A DNA stretch of 10,542 nt from Chloroflexota bacterium (GTDB lineage: Bacteria > Chloroflexota > Anaerolineae > UBA4142). The notes under the pieces were generated by a model, which saw only the letters and a program-made list of their open reading frames with translations, did not search any database and was not told the DNA's origin. The DNA lies in the NCBI GenBank assembly GCA_023380675.1, contig JAMCRS010000102.1, forward strand, positions 1-10,542, given 5' to 3'. Numbering within the stretch: position 1 is the stretch's first letter; each line of letters starts with the position of its first letter. Position numbers and translations under genes: made by a program. Of the stretch, positions 1 through 6,977 are shown piece by piece.

Positions 1-512
1 CCATTTACGATTTCTTCAAGCTGGCCGGCTCGGCGATCAAGGTGACGCGCCTTCTGCAGGACGGCGATGTCATCGACCTGGGCGGCGTAACGCTCCAGGT
101 GCTCCATACGCCCGGGCATTCCCCCGGCTCGATCTCCCTCTACTGCCCAGAGGACGAGGCGCTCATCACAGCCGACGCGGTCCAGCCCGTCGGCGGCCTG
201 CCGCTTTACGCCGACCTCGCCGCGACGCGAGCGTCGATGCGCCGGCTTTTGGATCTGCCGCGCGTGACGACGCTCTACTGCGCGCACGCCGAGCAGCCTT
301 ACGTCGGCGACGCTGTGCGCTTGGCGATCCAGGCGGGCCTCGATTACGTCGATCGTGTGGACGCAGCCGCGCGGGAAGCGGCCCGGTCGCTGCCGGCGGA
401 TGCGGTTCCAGAAGAGATCACACGCGAAGCGTTGGTGCGGCTCGGCTTGACTCCGCCGCCCGTTATGCCTATTACGATTACGAGTATCATGTCGCACCTT
501 GGTGTGGCCTGA
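1..512 (+). CDS. MBL-fold metallo-hydrolase, C-terminal part (5' end outside window)
   Basis: The frame is already open at position 3, so the start codon lies upstream of the window. About 169 C-terminal residues are visible. They contain the metallo-beta-lactamase-fold signature LHTPGHSPGSISLY (the second metal-binding His), followed by ALITADAV, where the Asp fits the bridging metal ligand. LYCAHAEQP supplies a third His. The first HxHxDH metal motif must lie off the left edge. These features indicate a hydrolase of the glyoxalase II-like MBL superfamily, probably a cytosolic thioester, lactone or ester hydrolase. The substrate cannot be read from this part. The helical tail after the last His is an extension of about 70 residues. 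The TGA stop overlaps the ribosome-binding site of the next gene, so the two are almost certainly co-transcribed. Confidence 0.85.
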   Translation, partial: IYDFFKLAGSAIKVTRLLQDGDVIDLGGVTLQVLHTPGHSPGSISLYCPEDEALITADAVQPVGGLPLYADLAATRASMRRLLDLPRVTTLYCAHAEQPYVGDAVRLAIQAGLDYVDRVDAAAREAARSLPADAVPEEITREALVRLGLTPPPVMPITITSIMSHLGVA

Positions 513-522
513 GGAGAATAGA

Positions 523-1116
523 ATGACTAGTGTCGATAACCCGGACGTTCATCCGATCATGGCCAACGGCGTGCTCAGCCCCGAAGAATTTCAGGCGCTC
601 CCGCCCATGGTGCCGCCGGACTTGAGCCAGGTTACGCTCGACGAACTGGCTAGCTGGGCCGGCGAGCGCGCCAACCGTTTCCGCCTCGAGGGCTTTCACT
701 GCTCGGAATCCGTGCTGCGCGCTACGGCGCTCGCGATCGGCGTCGAATTGCCGGAGGCTGTTCTCCGGGTCTCGACCGGATTTCGCGGTGGCGGAGGCGG
801 CTACGGGGACCGCTGCGGCGCGCTCAACAGCGGCGGCATGTTGGTCAGCTACCTGTACGGCCGGCTTACCGCGGCGGAAGACAACACCTGTGCGAGCGAG
901 CTGACCCGCATCCTGCATCAGCGATGGGACGACGAGCTCGGCTCGACCCACTGTTCCGTGTTGAACCGCTTTTATTCAAAGCAGGTCCCGGATGCTTCGT
1001 GTTCCATCGTATACGATGCCGGATCGAAGATCATTGTCAAGGTTTTGGGGGAGGCGGCCTTGCTTTGCCCGGCGTGCACGCCTCTGCCTCAGCTGGCGCG
1101 GTTGAAGAAAAGCTAA
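523..1116 (+). CDS. C_GCAxxG_C_C family cysteine-rich (probable redox) protein
   Basis: A 197-residue protein. I chose the ATG at 523 because GAGGAG (511-516) sits 6 bases ahead of it. A TTG eight codons earlier has no comparable site. After a proline-rich N-terminal stretch of about 35 residues it shows FHCSESVL (Cys60), a glycine-rich stretch ending in GDRCGALNSGG (Cys98), then STHCS (Cys144), Cys160 and a C-terminal CPAC (Cys182 and Cys185). This Cys order and the CGAxxxG core match the family named C_GCAxxG_C_C. Its members are small, often sit beside oxidoreductases or transporters, and are thought to bind metal or do redox chemistry, but no biochemical role is firmly known to me. It lies between an MBL hydrolase and a CocE-type hydrolase in the same operon, with 17 bases to the next gene. 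The family call is fairly firm; the function is open. Confidence 0.75.
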   Translation: MTSVDNPDVHPIMANGVLSPEEFQALPPMVPPDLSQVTLDELASWAGERANRFRLEGFHCSESVLRATALAIGVELPEAVLRVSTGFRGGGGGYGDRCGALNSGGMLVSYLYGRLTAAEDNTCASELTRILHQRWDDELGSTHCSVLNRFYSKQVPDASCSIVYDAGSKIIVKVLGEAALLCPACTPLPQLARLKKS

Positions 1117-1133
1117 AACGGCGTGGAGACAAG

Positions 1134-2882
1134 ATGACCGAGGAAATGCGCGAAAAGAGCATCGTTGCAGACAACATGCGGATCGACTGGGACGTGCCCA
1201 TTCCGATGGACGATGGGATCGTGCTGCGGGCAGACGTGTACCGCCCGGTGAAGGAAGGCAAGTATCCGGTGATCCTGACTTACGGGCCGTACGGCAAGGG
1301 GCTCCCGTTCCAGGTCGGATACCCGGACCAATGGCGCGTGATGGAGACCGAGCACCCGGACATTACGGCCGGCTCGACCAACAAGTACCAGAATTGGGAA
1401 GTGGTCGATACGGAAAAGTGGGTGCCGCACGGCTACGTTTGCGTGCGAGTCGATTCGCGCGGCGCCGGACGTTCGCCCGGCGTCGTCGACTGTTTTTCAC
1501 CGCGGGAAACGAAGGACTATTACCACTGTATCGAATGGGCCGGCACGCAGCCGTGGAGCACCGGCAAGGTTGGCTTGCTTGGAATCTCGTACTATGCGAT
1601 GAACCAATGGCACGTCGCGTCACTGCAGCCGCCGCACCTGGCGGCAATGTGTTCGTGGGAAGGCGCGGCCGATTACTACCGGGACATGTTCCGGCACGGG
1701 GGAATTCTGACCGACTTTTGGCACAATTGGTACATCAAGCAAGTCGAGACCGTGCAGCACGGTCTGGGCAAGCGTGGCTACGTCGATCCCAACAGCGGCC
1801 TGCTCGTGTCCGGGCCGGAAACATTGACGACCGATGAACTGGCACGGAATCGGACCGACATCGACGCCGGCGTGCTCGCGCACCCGGAGGACGACGAATT
1901 TCACAAGGGGCGTTCGCCGGACTGGTCGCGGATTACCGTGCCGCTTCTATCGGCGGCCAACTGGGCCGGTCAGGGTCTGCACCCCCGGGGAAACTACGAG
2001 GGCTTTGTGCGCGCAGCCTCCAAAGAGAAATGGCTGGAAGCGCACGGTCTGGAACATTGGACGCACTTTTACACGGACTATGGGCGCGAGATCCAAAAAC
2101 AGTTTTTCGATCATTTTCTCAAGGGGGTCGACAACGGCTGGAACAAGCGGCCGCCGGTCCAACTCCAGGTCCGGCACGTCGACCGGTTCGTGGAGCGCTT
2201 TGAGAACGAATGGCCGATCGCGCGAACGCGGTGGACCGAGTTGTATCTCGATCCGTCGCGCCGGACGCTGGAATGGGATCGAGTTACCCAAGACTCCCGG
2301 GTCGAGTACAAGGCGTTGGGTGAGGGAGTGACGTTCACGACCGGCCCGCTCGCACAGGAGACCGAGATCACCGGTCCCGTGGCGGTCAAGCTCTTTCTTT
2401 CGTCGTCGACCGTGGATGCCGATGTCTTTGCGACCCTGCGCGCGTTCGACGCGGCCGGGAAAGAGATCGATTTCCAAGGCGCGCTCGACCCGCACACTCC
2501 GATCGGTCAGGGTTGGCTGCGCGCATCGCACCGCAAGCTCGACGACAAGCTGACCACTCGCTATCGCCCGTATCACACGCACGACCATATCCAGCCTCTC
2601 GTCATGGGACAGGTCTACGAGCTCGACGTCGAGATCTGGCCGACCTCGGTCGTTCTGCCGGCGGCAAGCCGGATCGCGCTGACGCTCCAGGGCAAGGATT
2701 TTGAACGGCCGGGCGAATCGCGCCAGCCCGGAAGCTTTGTAAATCCCTTCCGCGGTTCGGGTCCTTTTACCCATACGAATCCTCAGGACCGGCCGCGCGA
2801 GATCTTCGACAACGTGCAAACGCTCTACGGCGGAGGGAGTCGACAGTCGTACTTGCTCTTGCCGATCATTCCATTCAAGTAG
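1134..2882 (+). CDS. CocE/NonD family alpha/beta hydrolase (S15-type, with C-terminal jelly-roll domain)
   Basis: A 582-residue protein. The ATG at 1134 has GGAG (1125-1128) 5 bases ahead; the frame is open further upstream, but only as a shadow of the previous gene. Residues about 20-315 form the hydrolase domain: VPIPMDDGIVLRADVYRP at the start, GPYGKG (Tyr53, the likely oxyanion tyrosine), DSRGAGRSPG, then GLLGISYYAM with Ser152 as nucleophile, and EHWTHF with His311 as probable catalytic His. Residues about 340-582 look like the beta jelly-roll domain usual in X-Pro dipeptidyl peptidase/cocaine esterase relatives (LYLDPSRRTLEW, EITGPVAVKLFLSSST, VYELDVEIWPTS). Family members cleave esters, acyl bonds or X-Pro peptides; the substrate here is unknown. 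No signal peptide is seen, so it is probably cytosolic. Where cocaine esterase has GWYD with the catalytic Asp, this protein reads NWAGQ (residues 276-280), so the acid is not at its normal place. Confidence 0.9.
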   Translation: MTEEMREKSIVADNMRIDWDVPIPMDDGIVLRADVYRPVKEGKYPVILTYGPYGKGLPFQVGYPDQWRVMETEHPDITAGSTNKYQNWEVVDTEKWVPHGYVCVRVDSRGAGRSPGVVDCFSPRETKDYYHCIEWAGTQPWSTGKVGLLGISYYAMNQWHVASLQPPHLAAMCSWEGAADYYRDMFRHGGILTDFWHNWYIKQVETVQHGLGKRGYVDPNSGLLVSGPETLTTDELARNRTDIDAGVLAHPEDDEFHKGRSPDWSRITVPLLSAANWAGQGLHPRGNYEGFVRAASKEKWLEAHGLEHWTHFYTDYGREIQKQFFDHFLKGVDNGWNKRPPVQLQVRHVDRFVERFENEWPIARTRWTELYLDPSRRTLEWDRVTQDSRVEYKALGEGVTFTTGPLAQETEITGPVAVKLFLSSSTVDADVFATLRAFDAAGKEIDFQGALDPHTPIGQGWLRASHRKLDDKLTTRYRPYHTHDHIQPLVMGQVYELDVEIWPTSVVLPAASRIALTLQGKDFERPGESRQPGSFVNPFRGSGPFTHTNPQDRPREIFDNVQTLYGGGSRQSYLLLPIIPFK

Positions 2883-2971
2883 GCACCCGAGTGCCGGTGC
2901 GGAGCGAGTGTGACGGTGCGGCAAAATGCGCTGGCCGGCTTCGCCCGGCGCCCGACCGCCGGAGGATTATC

Positions 2972-3595
2972 ATGAAACTGGACGCCAAGAAAACGGCCGC
3001 GGTTTGCGTCGATCTGCACCGCGGCCACCTCGACCCGACCGTGGCCACAGTCCCGCTGCCGCCTGAGCGCGCCGCGCGGGTGGTGCGCGATACCGCGCCC
3101 TTTTTGCAGCAGCTCCGCGGATTGGGTGTGCCGGTCATTCACGTCGTCTCGTCCTATCGGAATTCGGACGAGATCGCGGCGAACCCGTTCTGGAAGGCGA
3201 TTCACGACGATCCAACCAAGACGCGCCGGGGCATCCTCAAGCATAACCTCGCCGGCAAGCCGGGCACGCAGGTCATGCCCGAGCTTTGGGATCCAGCCGA
3301 CATTCGCGTCGACACGAAAAAGCGCTACAGTTCGTATCTCGGCACCGACCTCGAATTCGTGCTGAGGTCCAAAGGCGTCGACACGATCATCCTGTGCGGC
3401 GTGAACACGAATACGTGTGTGTTTTGTGCGGCGTTCGAGAGCACCAACCGCGACCTGCGCGTGATCGTCGCCGAAGAAGGTGTGGACACGATGGACGGCG
3501 AGGAGATGCACCGCTGGGCCCTCAAATCGATTGCCGCCTCGCTCGGTTGGGTCATGCACACGGGCGAGATTTTGAAGGCGTTCCAGAATGAATAG
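2972..3595 (+). CDS. Isochorismatase-like cysteine hydrolase
   Basis: A 207-residue protein. The start is fixed by a strong GGAGG (2961-2965) 6 bases before the ATG. The length is typical for the isochorismatase-like hydrolase fold. The Asp-Lys-Cys catalytic triad can be placed: Asp14 in AVCVDLHRGH, Lys116 in DTKKRYSSYLGTDL, and Cys149 in GVNTNTCVFCAAF. The GVxTNxCV sequence is the family's usual pattern around the nucleophilic Cys. Relatives that keep this triad are mostly amidohydrolases (nicotinamidase, N-carbamoylsarcosine amidase, ureidoacrylate and biuret hydrolases) rather than true isochorismatases, so a C-N bond hydrolase is the best inference. It is separated by 89 bases from the CocE-type gene and overlaps the permease gene by 8 bases, so the permease may import its substrate. 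The exact substrate cannot be told. Confidence 0.88.
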   Translation: MKLDAKKTAAVCVDLHRGHLDPTVATVPLPPERAARVVRDTAPFLQQLRGLGVPVIHVVSSYRNSDEIAANPFWKAIHDDPTKTRRGILKHNLAGKPGTQVMPELWDPADIRVDTKKRYSSYLGTDLEFVLRSKGVDTIILCGVNTNTCVFCAAFESTNRDLRVIVAEEGVDTMDGEEMHRWALKSIAASLGWVMHTGEILKAFQNE

Positions 3596-4775
3596 GACCG
3601 GGCGAAGCGTTCGCTGGTACCAGCGGGCGGGCGTCTGGTTTGGAATCGCCACCGGTCCGGGCACCTTAACCGTCGGCGGAGCAATGGCCTCGCAGCTTCC
3701 ATTGGCCTCTCTACTCCTGATCGTCCCACTCGGGACGCTTCTGGTCGTGGCGCTGACCGGGGCGCAAGCCGTCGTCTCCCGTCGCCGCGGCGAGCCGTCG
3801 TCCGAGCGCGCCGCAGCCGTGTTCGGCCCGAATCTCGGATCCGGACTGCTCAACATTGTGGTCGCGCTCGGCGCGTTGGGCTGGATGAGCTTCTACGTCG
3901 GGCTGGCTGGCTTCGGCGTCGCCAACCTGTTTCACGTTCAGGGTTGGGTAGGCGCGCTGATCCTGGCGGTCGGACTCTTCCTCTTGGGTGCGATCGGATT
4001 GGACCGATGGAATGCCCTGGTCTGGCTGACCGCCATCTCGACGCTCGGTGTTGCTCTCTTTGCATTGGCGTCCGTCGGAACACATTGGGCGCCGGATACC
4101 GTCACAACTTTTGGAAGCAACGAAATCCTGGCAGGCGTCGGTAGCGTTGTCGCGTGGGGACTGCTGTTCGCCGTACGTGTGGGAGACTTTGCGTGGGACC
4201 TCGACGAGGACGCCGATGTCGTAAAGGCAGAATTGGCACAGTTCTTCCCCTCGCTTGTGTTTTTCGCCATCGGCGCATTGGTCTACCGGGCCGCGGGCGA
4301 CTGGAATATCGCCGACGTGCTGGCACGCAGTGAGTCGGCCGCGCTCGGGAACATCTTCCTCGTGCTCGCCGTCATCGCGCCGGTGCTTTCCGGTCTTCAT
4401 TCCGGCAGTCTGGCCATTTCAGGAATGTTCCGGATCAACGGCCGAGTCGGGATGGCGGTGCTTGCGGCGCTCGCGTTCGTCCTGGGCGCGCTGCGCTTTG
4501 ACCGGGAGCTATTGCTCTTTCTCGATCTGTTCGCAGCATTGTTCGCGCCGGCGCTTGTGGTGATGCTGCTCACGGCCGTGCTGAAGAGTTTCAACCGATC
4601 GTGGGCGCTGATCGCGTGGTTGGCCGGCTCGGCGGCGGCCCTTGTCGCCAAGTTCCAGAGTTCAGTTTCTCCGTACGCCGTCGGTGCGGCGGTGAGCATC
4701 GTCGTGCTCGGTCTTGCGGTTGGCTGGGCGCGCATCACGGCGCCGCCGGCAGAGCCGGAAGGACAGGCGGAATAG
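3588..4775 (+). CDS. 12-TM permease resembling NCS1 cytosine/purine transporters
   Basis: A 395-residue, very hydrophobic protein. The ATG at 3588 overlaps the stop of the preceding gene by 8 bases (ATGAATAG), with GAAGG 9 bases ahead, so translational coupling is likely. I count about 12 membrane segments (near residues 15-35, 38-60, 84-112, 118-137, 140-162, 176-197, 214-234, 248-277, 286-303, 305-330, 338-354 and 358-379). Compared from memory with E. coli CodB, the order of features agrees: GxxxVGGAM in helix 1, GALGWMSFYVGLAGFGV in helix 3, GDFAWDLDEDADVVKAELAQ after helix 6 (like ADFVRFGR), then helix 8 and an ISGMFRINGR loop. It is shorter than many NCS1 members and lacks the TTNDN stretch of CodB, which probably means a different substrate. 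Inference: inner-membrane importer of the compound attacked by the upstream hydrolases. Confidence 0.65.
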   Translation: MNRTGRSVRWYQRAGVWFGIATGPGTLTVGGAMASQLPLASLLLIVPLGTLLVVALTGAQAVVSRRRGEPSSERAAAVFGPNLGSGLLNIVVALGALGWMSFYVGLAGFGVANLFHVQGWVGALILAVGLFLLGAIGLDRWNALVWLTAISTLGVALFALASVGTHWAPDTVTTFGSNEILAGVGSVVAWGLLFAVRVGDFAWDLDEDADVVKAELAQFFPSLVFFAIGALVYRAAGDWNIADVLARSESAALGNIFLVLAVIAPVLSGLHSGSLAISGMFRINGRVGMAVLAALAFVLGALRFDRELLLFLDLFAALFAPALVVMLLTAVLKSFNRSWALIAWLAGSAAALVAKFQSSVSPYAVGAAVSIVVLGLAVGWARITAPPAEPEGQAE

Positions 4776-4860
4776 AAGCAAAGCTTACGGTTGCCTGTCT
4801 GCAATTGGAGGCGCTCGGCTTGGCACGCGCCGAAGAGGCGTTGGACGGCGCCACGCTGAG
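4775..4860 (+). pseudogene. 5' remnant of a nitrilase-superfamily (carbon-nitrogen hydrolase) gene
   Basis: Directly after the permease stop, a different frame reads EAKLTVACLQLEALGLARAE and a few more helical residues. This resembles the first beta-strand and helix of carbon-nitrogen hydrolases, which typically begin near M-K-x-x-V-A-x-x-Q-L. The expected start position holds ATA (4772-4774), although AAGGA lies 8 bases ahead; no ATG, GTG or TTG fits. After about residue 25 the similarity ends and the frame becomes uncharacteristic and less GC-rich until a stop at 4972. The catalytic Glu, Lys and Cys segments of the family are absent. I read this as a gene broken by insertion or deletion next to the foreign-looking middle segment. 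The match covers only about 25 residues and comes from memory. Confidence 0.4.
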
Positions 4861-5017
4861 CAACCCGCAGTTCGAATACATGATTCCGATTGTGACTCTT
4901 CTGTGTTTTGAAGCTCTGCAACTCCGACCAGCATGGCACCGCCATAATCTAGTGTTCGCTCCCCACCGATAGAAAGTTATCATCGAGCTCGTTCGACCTC
5001 GCAGGTGTCATTGTTCA

Positions 5018-5779
5018 TTATGGGTACGCCGCTTGCGTTGGGGGGATTACGGGCGTAGGCGTGTCCAATGCAGCGATAAAACTGCGTTTTGGTAAATCAA
5101 AATAGAATTTCGTGCCGTCATCTGTCTGCAATACAAGCTGCTGGCCCTGGCCGCTGACTATCTTTAATGGTCCCTTTTTTACGGGTAGCTCAAGATAACT
5201 GCCTTCGTTCAAGAGATTACCGCTTGCCATATCCCAAACCCAAACGGAAATAAATCCTTGCATCGAGTCTGTAGGTTGAGGAGGTCCCTCTTCGCGTCGC
5301 GCTCCGGCAAAGACTTCGTACCTTTTGCCTTGCGCTTCAAAGACCCAGGAATTCTCGATGACGTAAAGAGGACCAAGCGGCCATCCAGATTTATCAACAA
5401 TCGCGCCCGCTCCGGCGGGGGTCCGGGGAATGTATAGAGTTGGCGCGTTGAGAGTATGGGGAGCCTCGAATGTTTGCTGGCGAGCAGACACAGGATGCGG
5501 GGTCAGGCGAGTATTGTAAGCGTCGAGACAGGCCTGGTATCGCTTCTGCTGATTCTGGGCCATCGCCGGCGGTGCGTTTGGGATGAGGTTGATGAGCTTG
5601 GCACACAGTGTTTCACCGGCGATGGTGGGTGTGGTTGGCTGTGGTGCCCCGACTGCAAACAAGTCCGCGCCTGACGTGACAGCAAGGATTGTTGTCACCC
5701 CCGTGGCGCAAAGGAAAGTGGCGACAAGCAGTGACAATCCGACAATCTGCCGTCTCCGGGAGATCGGACTAGCGTTCAT
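5018..5779 (-). CDS. Exported or membrane-anchored protein of unknown function
   Basis: A 253-residue protein. The ATG at 5779 has GAGG 6 bases ahead and follows the stop of the upstream gene by only 3 bases, so the two form an operon. RRR followed by a hydrophobic stretch at residues 12-34 is a signal peptide or membrane anchor. A Pro/Thr-rich spacer follows (QPTTPT), then a short helical part with Cys59 and Cys84, possibly a disulfide. From about residue 115 it is beta-rich: LYVIENSWVFEAQGKRYEVF, then GFISVWVWDMASG and QLVLQTDDGTKFYFDL. The last part looks like repeated beta-hairpins of a small beta-barrel or sandwich. The tail is Pro/Thr-rich. I do not recognise a named domain, though similar beta-rich exported proteins seem to occur in Chloroflexota. 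No enzyme motif is visible. A secreted partner or binding protein for the upstream gene product is only inference. Confidence 0.75.
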   Translation of the reverse strand: MNASPISRRRQIVGLSLLVATFLCATGVTTILAVTSGADLFAVGAPQPTTPTIAGETLCAKLINLIPNAPPAMAQNQQKRYQACLDAYNTRLTPHPVSARQQTFEAPHTLNAPTLYIPRTPAGAGAIVDKSGWPLGPLYVIENSWVFEAQGKRYEVFAGARREEGPPQPTDSMQGFISVWVWDMASGNLLNEGSYLELPVKKGPLKIVSGQGQQLVLQTDDGTKFYFDLPKRSFIAALDTPTPVIPPTQAAYP

Positions 5780-5782
5780 GCG

Positions 5783-6922
5783 TTACCTCACTTTCGTCGG
5801 GTCCCACCTGATATCAGACGATACGTAGGGTCCGCCAATGGCCGTTTGCCAGTTGGTATTAAGCGCTTGCCATAGCTGTGTCCAACCTTGCTCAGGTGTG
5901 TTAATGGTGCCCGCATTGACACAGCTTTGCCAGTTGTTGTTATCCTGGCAAGCGTAATATTGGGTCAGTTCCCCTCGAAAGAACAATGGAATAGAGTGTG
6001 CATTGATCCCGTACAGGCTTACCCTATACCACTGGTCGGCGTTTTCGCCGTCTGACTTGTAGATTTCCGGGAAGGCCAAGTTCGAGGTCCCATTGCTGGA
6101 CGTTCTCGATGAGACATAATAAATGTCTTCAGTTGTCCAGCTATTGCTAGGTTGCCAAGTTGGGTACTGAAACCAAGGACAGCTATCACAAGAGCCGAAA
6201 TTGTAGAAAGGTGTTCTCCAACCCGGAGTGAATCCATCGACCCAATGCCGAGTAATTGACGCTGTATTGTACGGAAACTCGATGTCCATGGCGCCGGCCA
6301 CAGAGATCCTGCCCGCCATATTGGCATTTTGGCGTACAGTGTTGTCAAGATCCGCGACAGCCGCGGCCCAATCCGCCCCGTGGCCCGTCGCCTGGTCAGA
6401 TGTAAACTGCCAGGCAAACGAGCTATTATTCAATCCGAGGGCGACTTCTAGGGTATTGTTGGCAGGCGCACAGTTTAGCCATCCACTCATGAACTCCCAA
6501 GCGAGGTTCTCGGCACCAAGGCTATCAACAAAGACGGTCCCAGCCGGCAGCAATGCAGCCCCATAATCGTTGGTGGGGGCATAATAGTAAGGATAGCCGA
6601 AATCGAGAATAACCGTACCGCTTTCCCCTGCTTGTCCTTGGTTACATCCGGCCGTGTACACCGTGTTGAGACTGGCTGTTACGATGTAGCGGCTTGTGGT
6701 CGCACCCGGAGCAGGCGGAGCGGGTGGGGTGTACCTCGTAATGAGAGGAAAATACAACTTGCGAATAACGGCTGTTAGGAGTTGACGATCAGGCGCGGGC
6801 ATGGGCGCTATCGCGACACGGGCACCTTCGGCGGCATTCGAACTCGGGACGCCGGAGATTTTCGAGAAACACCAGATGATTAGGCCAGACAAGAGGATCA
6901 GAGCAATTCTGCGGTAGGACAT
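5783..6922 (-). CDS. Secreted protein of unknown function, six extracytoplasmic cysteines
   Basis: A 379-residue protein and the first gene of a two-gene operon. The ATG at 6922 has GGAG (minus strand, 6934-6931) 8 bases ahead. YRR and a hydrophobic core (residues 6-19) form a signal peptide, with a likely cleavage near SSNAA (27-31). A Pro-rich linker (PPAPPAPGA) follows at 66-74. The rest is rich in Trp, Tyr and Asn, typical of extracellular proteins. Six Cys lie outside the signal: 93, 151, 245, 248, 325 and 334. The pairs CDSC (245-248) and 325/334 suggest disulfides. ISVAGAMDIEF (206-216), with Asp213 and Glu215 at the end of a beta-strand, recalls the catalytic strand of TIM-barrel glycoside hydrolases of GH18 or GH25 type, and EDIYYVSS and FPEIYK could be later strands. 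I cannot assign a family; the glycoside-hydrolase idea is a guess. Confidence 0.75.
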   Translation of the reverse strand: MSYRRIALILLSGLIIWCFSKISGVPSSNAAEGARVAIAPMPAPDRQLLTAVIRKLYFPLITRYTPPAPPAPGATTSRYIVTASLNTVYTAGCNQGQAGESGTVILDFGYPYYYAPTNDYGAALLPAGTVFVDSLGAENLAWEFMSGWLNCAPANNTLEVALGLNNSSFAWQFTSDQATGHGADWAAAVADLDNTVRQNANMAGRISVAGAMDIEFPYNTASITRHWVDGFTPGWRTPFYNFGSCDSCPWFQYPTWQPSNSWTTEDIYYVSSRTSSNGTSNLAFPEIYKSDGENADQWYRVSLYGINAHSIPLFFRGELTQYYACQDNNNWQSCVNAGTINTPEQGWTQLWQALNTNWQTAIGGPYVSSDIRWDPTKVR

Positions 6923-6977
6923 AGCTGGGTCTCCCTAGAGTGCCTCAGATTTCTATCAGACCAGGTAGCAATAAAAA

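Noticed and set aside
2882..2949. Small hairpins after the CocE-type gene (GGCAC/GTGCC at 2882-2895 and GCCGG/CCGGC at 2934-2949)
   Set aside because: Each stem is only 5 bp, with no T-run, and the next gene follows within the same apparent operon. I could not support a terminator.
1947..3856. Long open frames on the minus strand opposite the CocE-type and isochorismatase-like genes (325 and 343 codons)
   Set aside because: They mirror well-supported genes with conserved catalytic motifs. Their translations are Arg/Pro-rich, as expected for antisense frames in GC-rich DNA.
3711..4400. 229-codon minus-strand frame opposite the permease
   Set aside because: Its highly charged composition is the complement of hydrophobic membrane codons, a usual artefact.
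4870..4895. tRNA T-loop-like TTCGAAT
   Set aside because: The flanking bases do not form a T-stem and no acceptor, D or anticodon arm can be drawn.
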